A DNA stretch of 64,000 nt from Lysobacteraceae bacterium. GTDB taxonomy: Bacteria; Pseudomonadota; Gammaproteobacteria; Nitrococcales; AK92. The stretch spans positions 234,551 to 298,550 of the forward strand of contig JAAYIK010000028.1 of NCBI GenBank assembly GCA_012523465.1, written 5' to 3'. The notes beneath the pieces are model-generated. The model worked only from the letters and a program-made list of their open reading frames with translations, was not told where the DNA came from and did not search any database. This document shows, piece after piece, positions 26,565 to 35,275 of the stretch. Numbering within the stretch: position 1 is the stretch's first letter; the number at the start of each line of letters is the position of its first letter. Made by a program: the position numbers and the translations under genes.

Positions 26565-26855
26565 ATGTTGATCGAAGGCTACACGGCGCTTTACATCTTC
26601 ATGCTCGCCGCCATCGCCGGCTATGAGGTGATCGCCCGGGTGCCGGTGATTCTGCACACCCCGCTGATGTCCGGCTCCAACTTCATTCACGGCATCGTGG
26701 TAGTCGGCGCCATCGTCGCGCTGGGCCACGCCGAAGGCTTCTGGGAGCTGTTGATCGGCTTTATCGCCGTCCTGCTGGCCACCGGCAACGCCGTCGGCGG
26801 CTATGTGGTGACCGAGCGCATGCTCGAGATGTTCAAGAGCAGCAAGCAGCAGTAA
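26565..26855 (+). CDS. pntAB: NAD(P) transhydrogenase alpha subunit, part 2 (PntAB)
   Basis: A 96-residue membrane subunit with three helices: YTALYIFMLAAIAGYEVI, the conserved RVPVILHTPLMSGSNFIHGIVVVGAIVAL, and LLIGFIAVLLATGNAVGGYVVTERML. It forms part of the proton channel of the transhydrogenase. It starts 2 bp after the pntAA stop and ends 12 bp before pntB, so the three are one operon. Confidence 0.95.
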   Translation: MLIEGYTALYIFMLAAIAGYEVIARVPVILHTPLMSGSNFIHGIVVVGAIVALGHAEGFWELLIGFIAVLLATGNAVGGYVVTERMLEMFKSSKQQ

Positions 26856-26867
26856 CGGGGGCCGATC

Positions 26868-28301
26868 GTGAGCACGAATTTCATCGTCCAAATCAGCTAT
26901 CTCGCGGCCGCGGCCCTGTTCATCTTCGGTCTCAAGGGCATGAGTTCGCCCCGGACCGCCCGCCGCGGCATCGTCTGGGCCGGGATCGGCATGCTGATCG
27001 CCACCCTGGTCACCTTCATCCATCCAGACCTGCTGGCGCTCGACGGCATCGCCATCAACTACGTGTTGATCGTGCTGGCGCTGGTCATCGGCGCCGCCTG
27101 GGCCTGGCGTGCCGGCAAGACCGTAGCCATGACCGACATGCCGCAGATGGTGGCGCTGTTCAACGGCATGGGCGGCGGCGCCGCGGCAGCCATTGCCGCG
27201 ATCGAGCTGCTCCGAGCCCAGACGACCATCGCCGCCGATCCTGCCGCCGGTCTCGTCATCGGCCAGGTCATGCGCATCGACGTCGCCATCCTGGGCATCC
27301 TGGGGGCGCTGATCGGCAGCGTCGCCTTCACCGGCTCGCTGATCGCCTGGGCCAAGCTCGATGGCCGCATGCGACGCAACCGCGTCGTGCCGGCTCAGCA
27401 GCTGATCAACCTGGCGCTGTTCGTGGCCACCATCCTCTGCGGCATTTGGGTGTTCTTCACCGGTGAGCTGCTGCCCATCCTGCTGTTCTTCGCCCTAGCG
27501 CTGGTGCTAGGCGCATTCATCGCCATTCCGATTGGCGGCGCCGACATGCCAGTGGTGATTTCACTGTTCAACGCCCTCACCGGCCTTGCGGTGGGCTTCG
27601 AGGGCTACGTCCTCGGTAATCCGGCCATGATCATCGCCGGCACCGTGGTCGGCGCGGCCGGCAGCCTGCTCACCCACCTGATGGCCAAGGCTATGAACCG
27701 ACCGCTGACCAATGTGCTCTTCAGCGGCTTCGGCACCGGTCCGGCAGCGGCAGCGGGCGCCACGGAAGGAGAGCAGAAGGAAATCCAGGCCGAGGACGCT
27801 GGCATCATGATGGCCTATGCCGAGCAGGTGGTGATCGTGCCCGGCTATGGCATGGCGGTGGCGCAGGCCCAGCACAAGATCTGGGAGCTGGTGCAGCTGC
27901 TGCAAGCCCGAGGGGTGCGAGTCAAGTTCGCCATTCACCCGGTGGCGGGCCGCATGCCGGGCCACATGAACGTGCTGCTGGCGGAAGCCGGGGTTCCCTA
28001 CGATCTCATCTTCGACATGGACGAGATCAACCCCGAGTTTCCCAAGACCACGGTGGCGCTGGTCATCGGCGCCAACGACGTGGTCAACCCGTCCGCCCGC
28101 ACCGATGCCTCCAGCCCCATTTACGGCATGCCGATTCTCGACGTCGACAAGGCCGAGAACATCATCGTGGTCAAACGCGGCAAGGGCACCGGCTTCTCCG
28201 GGCTCGAGAACCCGCTGTTCTACCACGACAAGACCCGCATGCTGTACGGGGACGGTCAGGAAGTGGCCAATCAGCTGGTCCAAGTCCTCAAGGAACTGTG
28301 A
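26868..28301 (+). CDS. pntB: NAD(P) transhydrogenase beta subunit (PntB)
   Basis: A 477-residue subunit. The N-terminal half has about nine membrane helices, including GGADMPVVISLFNALTGLAVGFEGYVLGNPAMIIAGTVVGAAGS. The C-terminal NADP(H)-binding domain shows VVIVPGYGMAVAQAQHKIWEL, HPVAGRMPGHMNVLLAEAGVPYD and VALVIGANDVVNPSA, all diagnostic. It starts with GTG. It couples proton entry to hydride transfer from NADH to NADP+. A strong terminator follows 5 bp after the stop. Confidence 0.96.
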   Translation: MSTNFIVQISYLAAAALFIFGLKGMSSPRTARRGIVWAGIGMLIATLVTFIHPDLLALDGIAINYVLIVLALVIGAAWAWRAGKTVAMTDMPQMVALFNGMGGGAAAAIAAIELLRAQTTIAADPAAGLVIGQVMRIDVAILGILGALIGSVAFTGSLIAWAKLDGRMRRNRVVPAQQLINLALFVATILCGIWVFFTGELLPILLFFALALVLGAFIAIPIGGADMPVVISLFNALTGLAVGFEGYVLGNPAMIIAGTVVGAAGSLLTHLMAKAMNRPLTNVLFSGFGTGPAAAAGATEGEQKEIQAEDAGIMMAYAEQVVIVPGYGMAVAQAQHKIWELVQLLQARGVRVKFAIHPVAGRMPGHMNVLLAEAGVPYDLIFDMDEINPEFPKTTVALVIGANDVVNPSARTDASSPIYGMPILDVDKAENIIVVKRGKGTGFSGLENPLFYHDKTRMLYGDGQEVANQLVQVLKEL

Positions 28302-28305
28302 CTGC

Positions 28306-28332
28306 AAAGCCGCCTTCGGGCGGCTTTTTTTT
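28306..28332 (+). terminator. Rho-independent terminator of the pnt operon
   Basis: GCCGCC and GGCGGC pair around a stable TTCG tetraloop (28315-28318), flanked by AAA/TTT that extends the stem, and are followed by eight T residues (28325-28332). This is a textbook intrinsic terminator. Confidence 0.9.
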
Positions 28333-28422
28333 GCTTCCGACGCTACACTGATGCGGCTTGCTCCGGCCGCCGACACGCTGCCTGCACACCGGTCCAGACC
28401 TTGCCGCACGGAATGTCGCCCT

Positions 28423-28986
28423 ATGCAGAAAGACCCTCTGGAACTGTGGAACTTCGCCGTCGCCCTTTACGAAGAGGAAGACGTCAAAGCTGCCTGCCTG
28501 CGCGTGCAGGCCCGCTACGGCCTCAGTATCAGTCTGTTGCTGGGCGCGATCTGGATCGGCATCAATGGCTTCGGCCGGTTCGGCGCAACCGATATGGAGA
28601 TGGTGATCCGCCGTGCCATGGAATGGCACCGGGAAGTGATCGAGCCGATCCGAGCGCTGCGTCGTCAGCTGCGGCGGGAACCGCCGCAGGGCGTGGAAGA
28701 GCAAACCCATGCCCTGCGCCATCAGCTGGTCGAGGCCGAGTTGGAAGCGGAACGCATCGAGATGCGCCTGCTGCTGCAGGACCTGCCGGACGATTTGCCT
28801 GTCTCCCCGCCGGCGGAGCGCTGGCGCGACGCCGCCATCAACGCCTCCCTGCTGATGCGCAAGCACTGCCCGCGGCTCGAGCGCGAGGCGGAAGAAGCGC
28901 TGGTGCGTATCATTCTCGCCGCCAGTCCAGACACGCCCCAGGTTCTGCTGTGCCAGCAAATCCGCTCGCTATGGCTGGTCGGCTGA
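28423..28986 (+). CDS. TIGR02444 family protein
   Basis: A 187-residue soluble protein matching the TIGR02444/DUF2390 family: LWNFAVALYEEEDVKAACLRVQARYGLSISLLLGAIWIG at the N-terminus and MEWHREVIEPIRALRRQLR in the middle. It is mostly helical. The family is restricted to gammaproteobacteria and some relatives and has no known function; it is often near ATP-transporter or membrane genes, but nothing here clarifies the role. The start at 28423 begins the conserved region; no strong ribosome binding site is seen. Confidence 0.8.
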   Translation: MQKDPLELWNFAVALYEEEDVKAACLRVQARYGLSISLLLGAIWIGINGFGRFGATDMEMVIRRAMEWHREVIEPIRALRRQLRREPPQGVEEQTHALRHQLVEAELEAERIEMRLLLQDLPDDLPVSPPAERWRDAAINASLLMRKHCPRLEREAEEALVRIILAASPDTPQVLLCQQIRSLWLVG

Positions 28987-29217
28987 ACGGCGGGGCGGCA
29001 GGCCTCACTGCCGGCGGTGCCGGTGTCCTCGCGCCGGTTTTATGCACAACGCAAGCAGAACTGTCAGGCAAGGTCAAGGACGTCCGCGGGCTAGCGCAGC
29101 GCTCCCCGCGAATGAACGCAAGCTGCTGTTTTTAAAAGACTATATTGTACTGTCGAGTTTATAGACAATTTGACGGAGAGCTTGGAGTGATGCGGCTTTG
29201 CCGCTTCTATCAGCAAC

Positions 29218-29252
29218 TCTTCCACAGACTTATCCACAGGTTTTGTGGATAA
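29218..29252. promoter_or_regulatory. DnaA-box cluster with a perfect inverted pair (copy 2), upstream of priA
   Basis: TTATCCACA (29230-29238) and TGTGGATAA (29244-29252) face each other across GGTTT, with a degenerate box ending in TCCACA (29218-29226) 3 bp upstream. The 23-bp core is identical to that at 5634-5656. It lies 77 bp before priA, in a 342-bp gap (28987-29328) that also has an AT-rich stretch (29130-29170) and no other gene. Confidence 0.7.
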
Positions 29253-29328
29253 GCCGAAATTTTCTTAGCGTAGCTGAACATAGCGCGGCTCTGCTGACAA
29301 ACTACCTTAACCAACGACGCTAACTTTG

Positions 29329-31554
29329 ATGTCCGCCCCCACAGACGCCCCGACAGCTGCCTTGCAGCGCGCAACCATCGCCCGGGTCGCGGTCCCGTCG
29401 CCGCTCAACCAGCTCTTCGACTACCGCCTGCCGGACCGCTGCGCGGTCGAGCCGGGCATGCGGGTCACGGTCCCCTTCGGTCGCAGCACCCGCACCGGCG
29501 TAGTAGTCGACTGCCGGCGGGACAGCGAGCTCGCGCCGGAGCGGCTCAAGCCCATCCACGCCGTGCTCGACGAGACGCCGGTGCTACCGGCCGAGCTGCT
29601 CGGCTTCGTGCTATGGGCCAGCCGCTACTATCACCATCCGCCGGGCGAAGCACTGGCCACCGCGCTGCCGGTGCTGCTGCGCCAGGGCGCGCCGGCCCGC
29701 CCACAACAGCAGTCCGTGCTGCGCCAGACCGCGGCCGGCGCGACGGTCGAGCTCAGTGAACTGGCCAGGCGGGCGCCGCGCCAGGCAGAGCTGCTGGCGC
29801 TCCTGCGCCAGGCTGGCGGCCAGCTGACGGCGGACGGGCTGGGGGGGCTGCGCGCCAGCGCCAAGGCGCTGGCCGAGAAAGGCTGGCTGCAAATCGAGCA
29901 GCGCCCGGCCTACGGCTTCGTGCCCGCCGAGGCTGCGCTGCAGCCGCCGCCGCGGCTCAACTCACACCAGGCCCAGGCCTGCGCCGCGGTACGGGAGCGA
30001 GCTGGCTTCGCCTGCCACCTACTGGACGGCGTTACCGGCAGCGGCAAGACCGAGGTCTATCTGGAATTGGTAGCGGATGCGGTCGACGCCGGCCGCCAGG
30101 CGCTGGTCCTGGTTCCCGAGATCGGCCTTACGCCGCAGCTGATTCGCCGCTTCAGCCGCCGCTTCCGCGTTCCCATCGTCGCCTTGCACTCCGGGCTTAG
30201 CGACCGCGAGCGCCTCAACGCCTGGCTGGCGGCCCGCGACGGCCTGGCCGCCATCGTCATCGGCACCCGTTCCGCCATCTTCACGCCGCTGGCCCGGCCC
30301 GGCCTGATCGTGGTGGACGAGGAACACGATCTCTCCTTCAAGCAGCAGGACGGCTTTCGCTACAACGCCCGTGACCTGGCCGTGGTGCGCGCCAGCCGGC
30401 TCGGCATCCCGGTGGTGCTGGGCTCGGCGACGCCGTCGCTGGAAAGCCTGGCCAACGTCGAGCGTGGCCGCTACCACCACCTGCGGCTGCCGCAGCGGGC
30501 CGGCGCCGCCGGCATGCCTGCCATCCAGCTGCTCGACATCCGCAGCAAGCCGCTGCATGCCGGCCTCTCCGACCCACTGCTGGCACGCATGCGCGAGCAT
30601 CTCGACCGTGGGGGCCAGGCCCTGGTTTTCCTCAACCGCCGCGGCTATGCCCCGGTGGTGATGTGCCACGACTGCGCCTGGACCGGCACCTGCAACCGCT
30701 GCGACGCCCGGCTGACCTTCCATCGCCACGACCGCCGCCTGCGCTGCCACCATTGCGGACACGAGCGACCGCTGCCGCCGGCCTGCCCGTCCTGCGGCAA
30801 CGGCGAGCTGTTCCCCCTGGGGCAGGGCACCGAGCGGCTGGAGCAGGAACTGGCGGCCCGCTTCCCGGAGCACGGCATCGTCCGCATCGACCGCGATAGC
30901 ACCCGCCGCAAAGGCGCCATGTCACGCCTGTTGGAAAGCGCCCAGCGCGGGGAAGGGCGCATCCTGGTCGGCACCCAGATGCTGGCCAAGGGCCATCATC
31001 TGCCAGAGATCTCCCTGGTGGCCATCGTCGATGCTGACCAGGGCCTGTTCGGGACCGATTTTCGCTCCATCGAGCGCCTGGCGCAGCAGGTCATCCAGGT
31101 CGCCGGCCGCGCCGGCCGCGCCGAGCGTCCTGGCGAGGTCATCATCCAGACCCACTATCCGGATCACCCGCTGCTGCACACCCTGCTGCGCGACGGCTAC
31201 GCTGCCCTGGCCCGGCAACTGCTGGACGAGCGCCGTCAGATGGCTCTGCCGCCCTATGCTGCGTTGGCCCTGCTGCGTGCCGAGTCCCCCACGGCCGAGC
31301 CGCCGCTGGTATTCTTGGAGGAAGCGCGCCAACAGGCAGAGGCGCTGGCGCCGGACGGGGTCGAGCTGATGGGGCCGGTGCCGGCGCCCATGGAACGCCG
31401 CGCCGGCCGCTTCCGCGCCCAACTGCTGCTGCAGGCGGCTCGCCGCCAGAATCTGCAGCGGCTACTGGAGCGCTGGGTCGACCGGCTCGCGCAGCTGCGC
31501 AGCGGCCGCCGGGTCCGCTGGTCGCTGGACGTGGATCCCATGGAGATGCTGTAG
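29329..31554 (+). CDS. priA: primosomal replication restart helicase PriA
   Basis: A 741-residue DEAD-type helicase that reloads the replisome at stalled forks. The N-terminal 3'-DNA-binding domain starts RVAVPSPLNQLFDYRLPD. Walker A GVTGSGKTEVYLELV is near residue 230 and the DEEHD box follows. Eight cysteines in four CxxC pairs bind two zincs (CHDCAWTGTCNRCDARL, CHHCGHERPLPPACPSCG). The helicase motif V/VI segment is QVIQVAGRAGRAERPGEVIIQT. An in-frame TTG precedes the ATG at 29329; the ATG is preferred. A DnaA-box pair lies just upstream, so priA expression could respond to DnaA. Confidence 0.95.
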   Translation: MSAPTDAPTAALQRATIARVAVPSPLNQLFDYRLPDRCAVEPGMRVTVPFGRSTRTGVVVDCRRDSELAPERLKPIHAVLDETPVLPAELLGFVLWASRYYHHPPGEALATALPVLLRQGAPARPQQQSVLRQTAAGATVELSELARRAPRQAELLALLRQAGGQLTADGLGGLRASAKALAEKGWLQIEQRPAYGFVPAEAALQPPPRLNSHQAQACAAVRERAGFACHLLDGVTGSGKTEVYLELVADAVDAGRQALVLVPEIGLTPQLIRRFSRRFRVPIVALHSGLSDRERLNAWLAARDGLAAIVIGTRSAIFTPLARPGLIVVDEEHDLSFKQQDGFRYNARDLAVVRASRLGIPVVLGSATPSLESLANVERGRYHHLRLPQRAGAAGMPAIQLLDIRSKPLHAGLSDPLLARMREHLDRGGQALVFLNRRGYAPVVMCHDCAWTGTCNRCDARLTFHRHDRRLRCHHCGHERPLPPACPSCGNGELFPLGQGTERLEQELAARFPEHGIVRIDRDSTRRKGAMSRLLESAQRGEGRILVGTQMLAKGHHLPEISLVAIVDADQGLFGTDFRSIERLAQQVIQVAGRAGRAERPGEVIIQTHYPDHPLLHTLLRDGYAALARQLLDERRQMALPPYAALALLRAESPTAEPPLVFLEEARQQAEALAPDGVELMGPVPAPMERRAGRFRAQLLLQAARRQNLQRLLERWVDRLAQLRSGRRVRWSLDVDPMEML

Positions 31555-31672
31555 CGGGCGAACTGTCTGCTGCGCAATATAATTTGGTGCCGCGGCCCCT
31601 TGCATGCTGCAACCCGAGGCCGATAATAGGCGGCCGCGCGAAGGACTCGCCGCACGCCAAGGTAGGTTGACG

Positions 31673-32293
31673 ATGGGCAGAGATTACAAGAACAGTGGCC
31701 GCCGCTCCGGGAACAAGGCGGCGGTGCGAAAAGGGCAGGGCGCGCCCGGCGCGGTCTATTTCCTCGCCGGTCTGGCGCTGGGGCTGGGCTGCACTCTGGC
31801 GGTGCACCTGTACCACAGCGAAGTGGCGCCGCGCCTGCAGACCCCGGAAATCGCCGACAACCAACCGGTGCCCGCGACCGAGAGCCGGACGCCGGCCGTC
31901 GACACCCGGCCACGCTTCGAGTTCTACAAGATCCTGCCGGAGCTGGAGGTGGTGGTGCCGGAAGAAGAGGAGCAGTCGCTGCTCGCCCAGCCGAGCCCGC
32001 CGCCGGCCAGCCCGGCACCGGCGCCTGAGGCCAAGAAGCCGGCCGCCGGCGGCCAGGAGCGCTATCTGCTGCAAGTCGCTTCCTTCCGCGGCTATGCCGA
32101 GGCCGACCGCCTCAAGGCCCAGCTGGCCCTGCTCGGCCTGCAGGCCAGCATCCAGACCGTGGAGATCCAGGACGGCCAGACCTGGCATCGGGTCCGGGTC
32201 GGTCCCTTCACCGACCGCGAGGAAATCGCCAGCGTCCGCCAGCAGCTGAAGTCCAACGGCATCGACGCGGTGCTGCTCAAGCTGAGCAGCTAG
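31673..32293 (+). CDS. SPOR domain-containing protein (FtsN-like)
   Basis: A 206-residue protein with FtsN-type layout: a basic cytoplasmic N-terminus (GRDYKNSGRRSGNKAAVRKG), one membrane helix (AVYFLAGLALGLGCTLAVHL), a Pro/Glu-rich periplasmic linker and a C-terminal SPOR domain (YLLQVASFRGYAEADRLKAQLALLG, then WHRVRVGPFTDREEI). SPOR domains bind denuded septal peptidoglycan. The start at 31673 follows AAGGTAGG; the frame is open from 31604. In many gammaproteobacteria priA, argS and an ftsN-like gene are neighbours; argS is missing here. Confidence 0.87.
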   Translation: MGRDYKNSGRRSGNKAAVRKGQGAPGAVYFLAGLALGLGCTLAVHLYHSEVAPRLQTPEIADNQPVPATESRTPAVDTRPRFEFYKILPELEVVVPEEEEQSLLAQPSPPPASPAPAPEAKKPAAGGQERYLLQVASFRGYAEADRLKAQLALLGLQASIQTVEIQDGQTWHRVRVGPFTDREEIASVRQQLKSNGIDAVLLKLSS

Positions 32294-32294
32294 T

Positions 32295-32314
32295 GGCGGC
32301 GCGGCCGCGCCGCC
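32295..32314. terminator. 20-bp perfect palindrome between convergent genes
   Basis: A perfect GC-only palindrome (10-bp arms, no loop) directly after the SPOR gene stop and 9 bp before the end of the converging dehydrogenase gene. It is probably a bidirectional 3' hairpin or cruciform; there is no T-run. Confidence 0.4.
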
Positions 32315-32322
32315 ATGCCCGC

Positions 32323-33207
32323 TTACAGGCTCTTCTTGTTGCCTTGCGCGAACAGCTCGTGCTTGAGTCGATAGAGGGCGGAAATGTCTTCCTCGCCGTG
32401 GCCGGCCTGCATCAGGCGCTGATAGTGATGCAGAGTCATTTCCACCAGCGGCAGCGCCACGTTCTTCTCGGCCGCCATCGCCCGGCAGATCTCCAGGTCC
32501 TTGTGATGCAGCGCCACCTTGAAGCCTGGCTCGAAGTGGTCGCGGATCATGGTCGGCCCGCGGTGGGTGACAAACCAATTGCCGGCGGCGCCGCCACCGA
32601 CCACCTCGATCACCTTGTCCAGCTCCAGCCCCATGGCGGCGCCGAAGGCCAGCGCCTCGGTCACAGCCTGGTTGATGCCGGCCGCCATGATCTGGTTGAC
32701 CGCCTTGGTGGCCTGACCGGCGCCTGCCGGTCCCATATGGACCACGGACTTGCTCATTGGAGCCAGCGCCGGACGCACCCGCTCCAGCACCTCGGACTCG
32801 CCGCCGACCATCATTACCAGCTGGCCATTACGGGCCCCCTCCACGCCACCGGACACCGGCGCATCAAGGAAATCCGCGCCGGCCGCCGTCACCAGCCCGG
32901 CGGCGCGGCGAGCGGTCCCGACGCTGATGGTGGAGCAGTCCACCACCACCTTGCCGGCACCGAGGGCCGGCCGCATCGCCTCGACCACGGCCAGCACGTC
33001 GGCATCGGCCGACACGCATGTGATCACGACATCGCAGCGCTGCGCCAGGGCGGCCGGATTGGCCGCCACCGTCACTCCATGCGCACGGGCGAAGGCCTCG
33101 GCCTTGGCCGCGGTGCGGTTCCAAACGCCCTGCAGCAAGCCAGCCCGCGCCAGGTTGGCGGCCATCCCGCTACCCATGGCGCCCAGCCCAATGAATCCAA
33201 CCTTCAT
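32323..33207 (-). CDS. 3-hydroxyisobutyrate dehydrogenase family NAD(P)-dependent oxidoreductase
   Basis: A 294-residue beta-hydroxyacid dehydrogenase. The cofactor motif VGFIGLGAMGSGMAANLARAG starts at residue 3, and the substrate motif FLDAPVSGGVEGARNGQLVMMVGG is typical of the family. The catalytic lysine lies in ATKAVNQIMAAG. Likely reactions are oxidation of 3-hydroxyisobutyrate or reduction of 2-hydroxy-3-oxopropionate; sequence alone does not separate these. A clear GGGGGA ribosome binding site precedes the ATG. It ends next to the palindrome and lies 30 bp after speA on the same strand. Confidence 0.86.
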   Translation of the reverse strand: MKVGFIGLGAMGSGMAANLARAGLLQGVWNRTAAKAEAFARAHGVTVAANPAALAQRCDVVITCVSADADVLAVVEAMRPALGAGKVVVDCSTISVGTARRAAGLVTAAGADFLDAPVSGGVEGARNGQLVMMVGGESEVLERVRPALAPMSKSVVHMGPAGAGQATKAVNQIMAAGINQAVTEALAFGAAMGLELDKVIEVVGGGAAGNWFVTHRGPTMIRDHFEPGFKVALHHKDLEICRAMAAEKNVALPLVEMTLHHYQRLMQAGHGEEDISALYRLKHELFAQGNKKSL

Positions 33208-33237
33208 GCGTTTCCCCCTTTCGCTACTGCCGGCAGC

Positions 33238-35124
33238 TCAGTCTTCCAGATAGGTATAGCCGCGCAGACCAGCGTCCAGCTGTGCCAAGATGACCTCCTG
33301 CTCCTGCAGCGACAGCCCGGACGCGGCAACGCGGGCGCGATAGGCGGCCATCAGGTCGTCGGCATCGTAATCCACGTAGCGCAGCACGGACTTCACGCTA
33401 TCGCCGCGCCGCGGATCCGAGAGCTGGTAGCCGCCATCCTCGGTCAGCTCGACGGTCACCGAGTCGGTGTCGCCGAACAGGTTATGCATGTCGCTCAGGC
33501 TCTCCTGGTAGGCGCCCACCATGAAGACGCCCAGTAAGTATTCCTCGCCGTCGCGGTAAGGCGGCAGCGGCAGCGTCGACTCGACGCCCTCGTGGTACAT
33601 ATAGTGCTCGATGGTGCCGTCCGAGTCGCAGGTGAGGTCCTGCAGCACGCAGCGCCTGGCCGGCTCCTCGTCCAAGCGAGTCAGCGGAAGCACCGGAAAG
33701 ATCTGGTCGATGGCCCAGGTATCCGGCATCGACTGGAAGACCGAAAAATTGCAGAACAGCTTGTCGGCCAGCTTTTCGTTGAGCTCGTCCAGCAGCTCGC
33801 GATGCGCACGTTGGCGTGGGTCGAGCCGGGCGTAGATTTTGCGACAGATGGCCTGATAGGCGCGTTCGGCCGCCGCCCGCTGCTCCAGCGTGAGGATGCC
33901 ATGGGTGTACATGGTCTGCGCTTCAGTCAACCAGTGGTGCGCATCGTGGTAGCTCTCCAGCACCGAGCGACCGTTGACTTCCTGCAGATTGCGCCACAGG
34001 TCGTGCAGGATCAGCGGATCGTCCTCCCCCGGCGGCTGCACGCTGCTAGCTTCCGGCACCCGATCGATGTCGATCACATTGGTGATGAGCATGGCATGAT
34101 GCGCCGTCAGCGCCCGGCCGGATTCGCTGACGATGTCTGGATGCGGCAAGTCATGCTCGCGGCAGACATCCCACAGGGTATGCACTACCGTGTTGGCATA
34201 CTCCTGCACTGTGTAATTCATAGAGCAGAAGCTGCGCGAGCGAGTGCCCTCGTAGTCCACACCGAGCCCGCCGCCGACGTCGACGATGCGCACCGGCAGG
34301 CCGAGCCGACGGAACTCGGCATAGTAGCGCGCCGCCTCCCGCATGCCGCGCTGGATGTCGCGAATGTGGGGGATCTGCGAGCCAAGATGAAAATGCAGCA
34401 GCCGCAGCGAGTCGCTCAAGCCACTGGCCTTGAGCCGCTGGATCACGTCCAGGGTCTGCGAGGCGGTCAGACCGAACTTGGACTTCTCGCCGCCGGTGTT
34501 CTGCCACTTGCCGGCGCCGATGGAGGCCAGCCGCACCCGCATCCCCAGCAGCGGCGTGACCTTGAGCGCGGCAGCCTCGGCGATGATGTCGTCCACCTCC
34601 GACGCCTTCTCAATGACGATGTACACCTTGAGGCCGAGCTGGACGCCGCGCAGCGCCAGCCGAATGTATTCACGGTCCTTGTACCCGTTGCAGATCACGG
34701 TGCCGCCGGTCGGCGCCATGGCCAGGACGGCCATCAGCTCCGGCTTGGAGCCGGCCTCCAGTCCTACCCGGCCGTTGCCGTGGCGCACGATCTCCTCGAC
34801 CACGCGCCGCTGCTGGTTGACCTTGATCGGATAGACCACGGTATAGCGGCCGCCATAGTCGTCGGCCTCGATGGCGCGGGCAAAAGCATCGCAGAGCGTA
34901 TTGACCCGATCGTGCAGGATATCGACGAACCGCACTAGCACCGGCAGGGCCAACCCGGCCGCCCGCACCTCATCGGCCAACCTGGCCAGGTCGATGCCGG
35001 GCTTGCTGGTATCGCGATCCGGATAGGCCAGCAGGTGGCCGTCCGGACCGATGTCGAAATACCCCTCGCCCCAGTGCGTCGTGTTGTAAGTCTCACGGGC
35101 CTGTTGGATATCCCACTCGCTCAT
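33238..35124 (-). CDS. speA: biosynthetic arginine decarboxylase
   Basis: A 628-residue PLP enzyme that converts arginine to agmatine, the first step to putrescine. The PLP lysine is Lys101 in VVYPIKVNQQRRVVEEI, and the fold III motifs LHFHLGSQIPHIRDI and DVGGGLGVDYEGT are present. FCNFSVFQSMPDTWAIDQIFPVLPLTRL near the C-terminus is diagnostic of SpeA. The ATG at 35124 is chosen by homology (SEWDIQQARETYNTTHWGEGYFDI); the open frame reaches 35211. It is divergent from speE, forming a polyamine locus. Confidence 0.95.
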   Translation of the reverse strand: MSEWDIQQARETYNTTHWGEGYFDIGPDGHLLAYPDRDTSKPGIDLARLADEVRAAGLALPVLVRFVDILHDRVNTLCDAFARAIEADDYGGRYTVVYPIKVNQQRRVVEEIVRHGNGRVGLEAGSKPELMAVLAMAPTGGTVICNGYKDREYIRLALRGVQLGLKVYIVIEKASEVDDIIAEAAALKVTPLLGMRVRLASIGAGKWQNTGGEKSKFGLTASQTLDVIQRLKASGLSDSLRLLHFHLGSQIPHIRDIQRGMREAARYYAEFRRLGLPVRIVDVGGGLGVDYEGTRSRSFCSMNYTVQEYANTVVHTLWDVCREHDLPHPDIVSESGRALTAHHAMLITNVIDIDRVPEASSVQPPGEDDPLILHDLWRNLQEVNGRSVLESYHDAHHWLTEAQTMYTHGILTLEQRAAAERAYQAICRKIYARLDPRQRAHRELLDELNEKLADKLFCNFSVFQSMPDTWAIDQIFPVLPLTRLDEEPARRCVLQDLTCDSDGTIEHYMYHEGVESTLPLPPYRDGEEYLLGVFMVGAYQESLSDMHNLFGDTDSVTVELTEDGGYQLSDPRRGDSVKSVLRYVDYDADDLMAAYRARVAASGLSLQEQEVILAQLDAGLRGYTYLED

Positions 35125-35275
35125 CTTGCTTTCTATCCGCTCCAGAAAAAGGGAAAATCGCGCGCTGCCCCGCAGCCGACGAGAGTGTACGGGATCGCGG
35201 CAGGCGGGCATAACTGCTTTTGTGCCACTTCGATCACATATCCAGAATCACCGGCATGAAATCTAGGAGGGCATG

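Noticed and set aside
29144..29165. CTGTC...GACA near priA as a LexA box
   Set aside because: The half-site spacing does not fit the gammaproteobacterial CTGT-N8-ACAG box.
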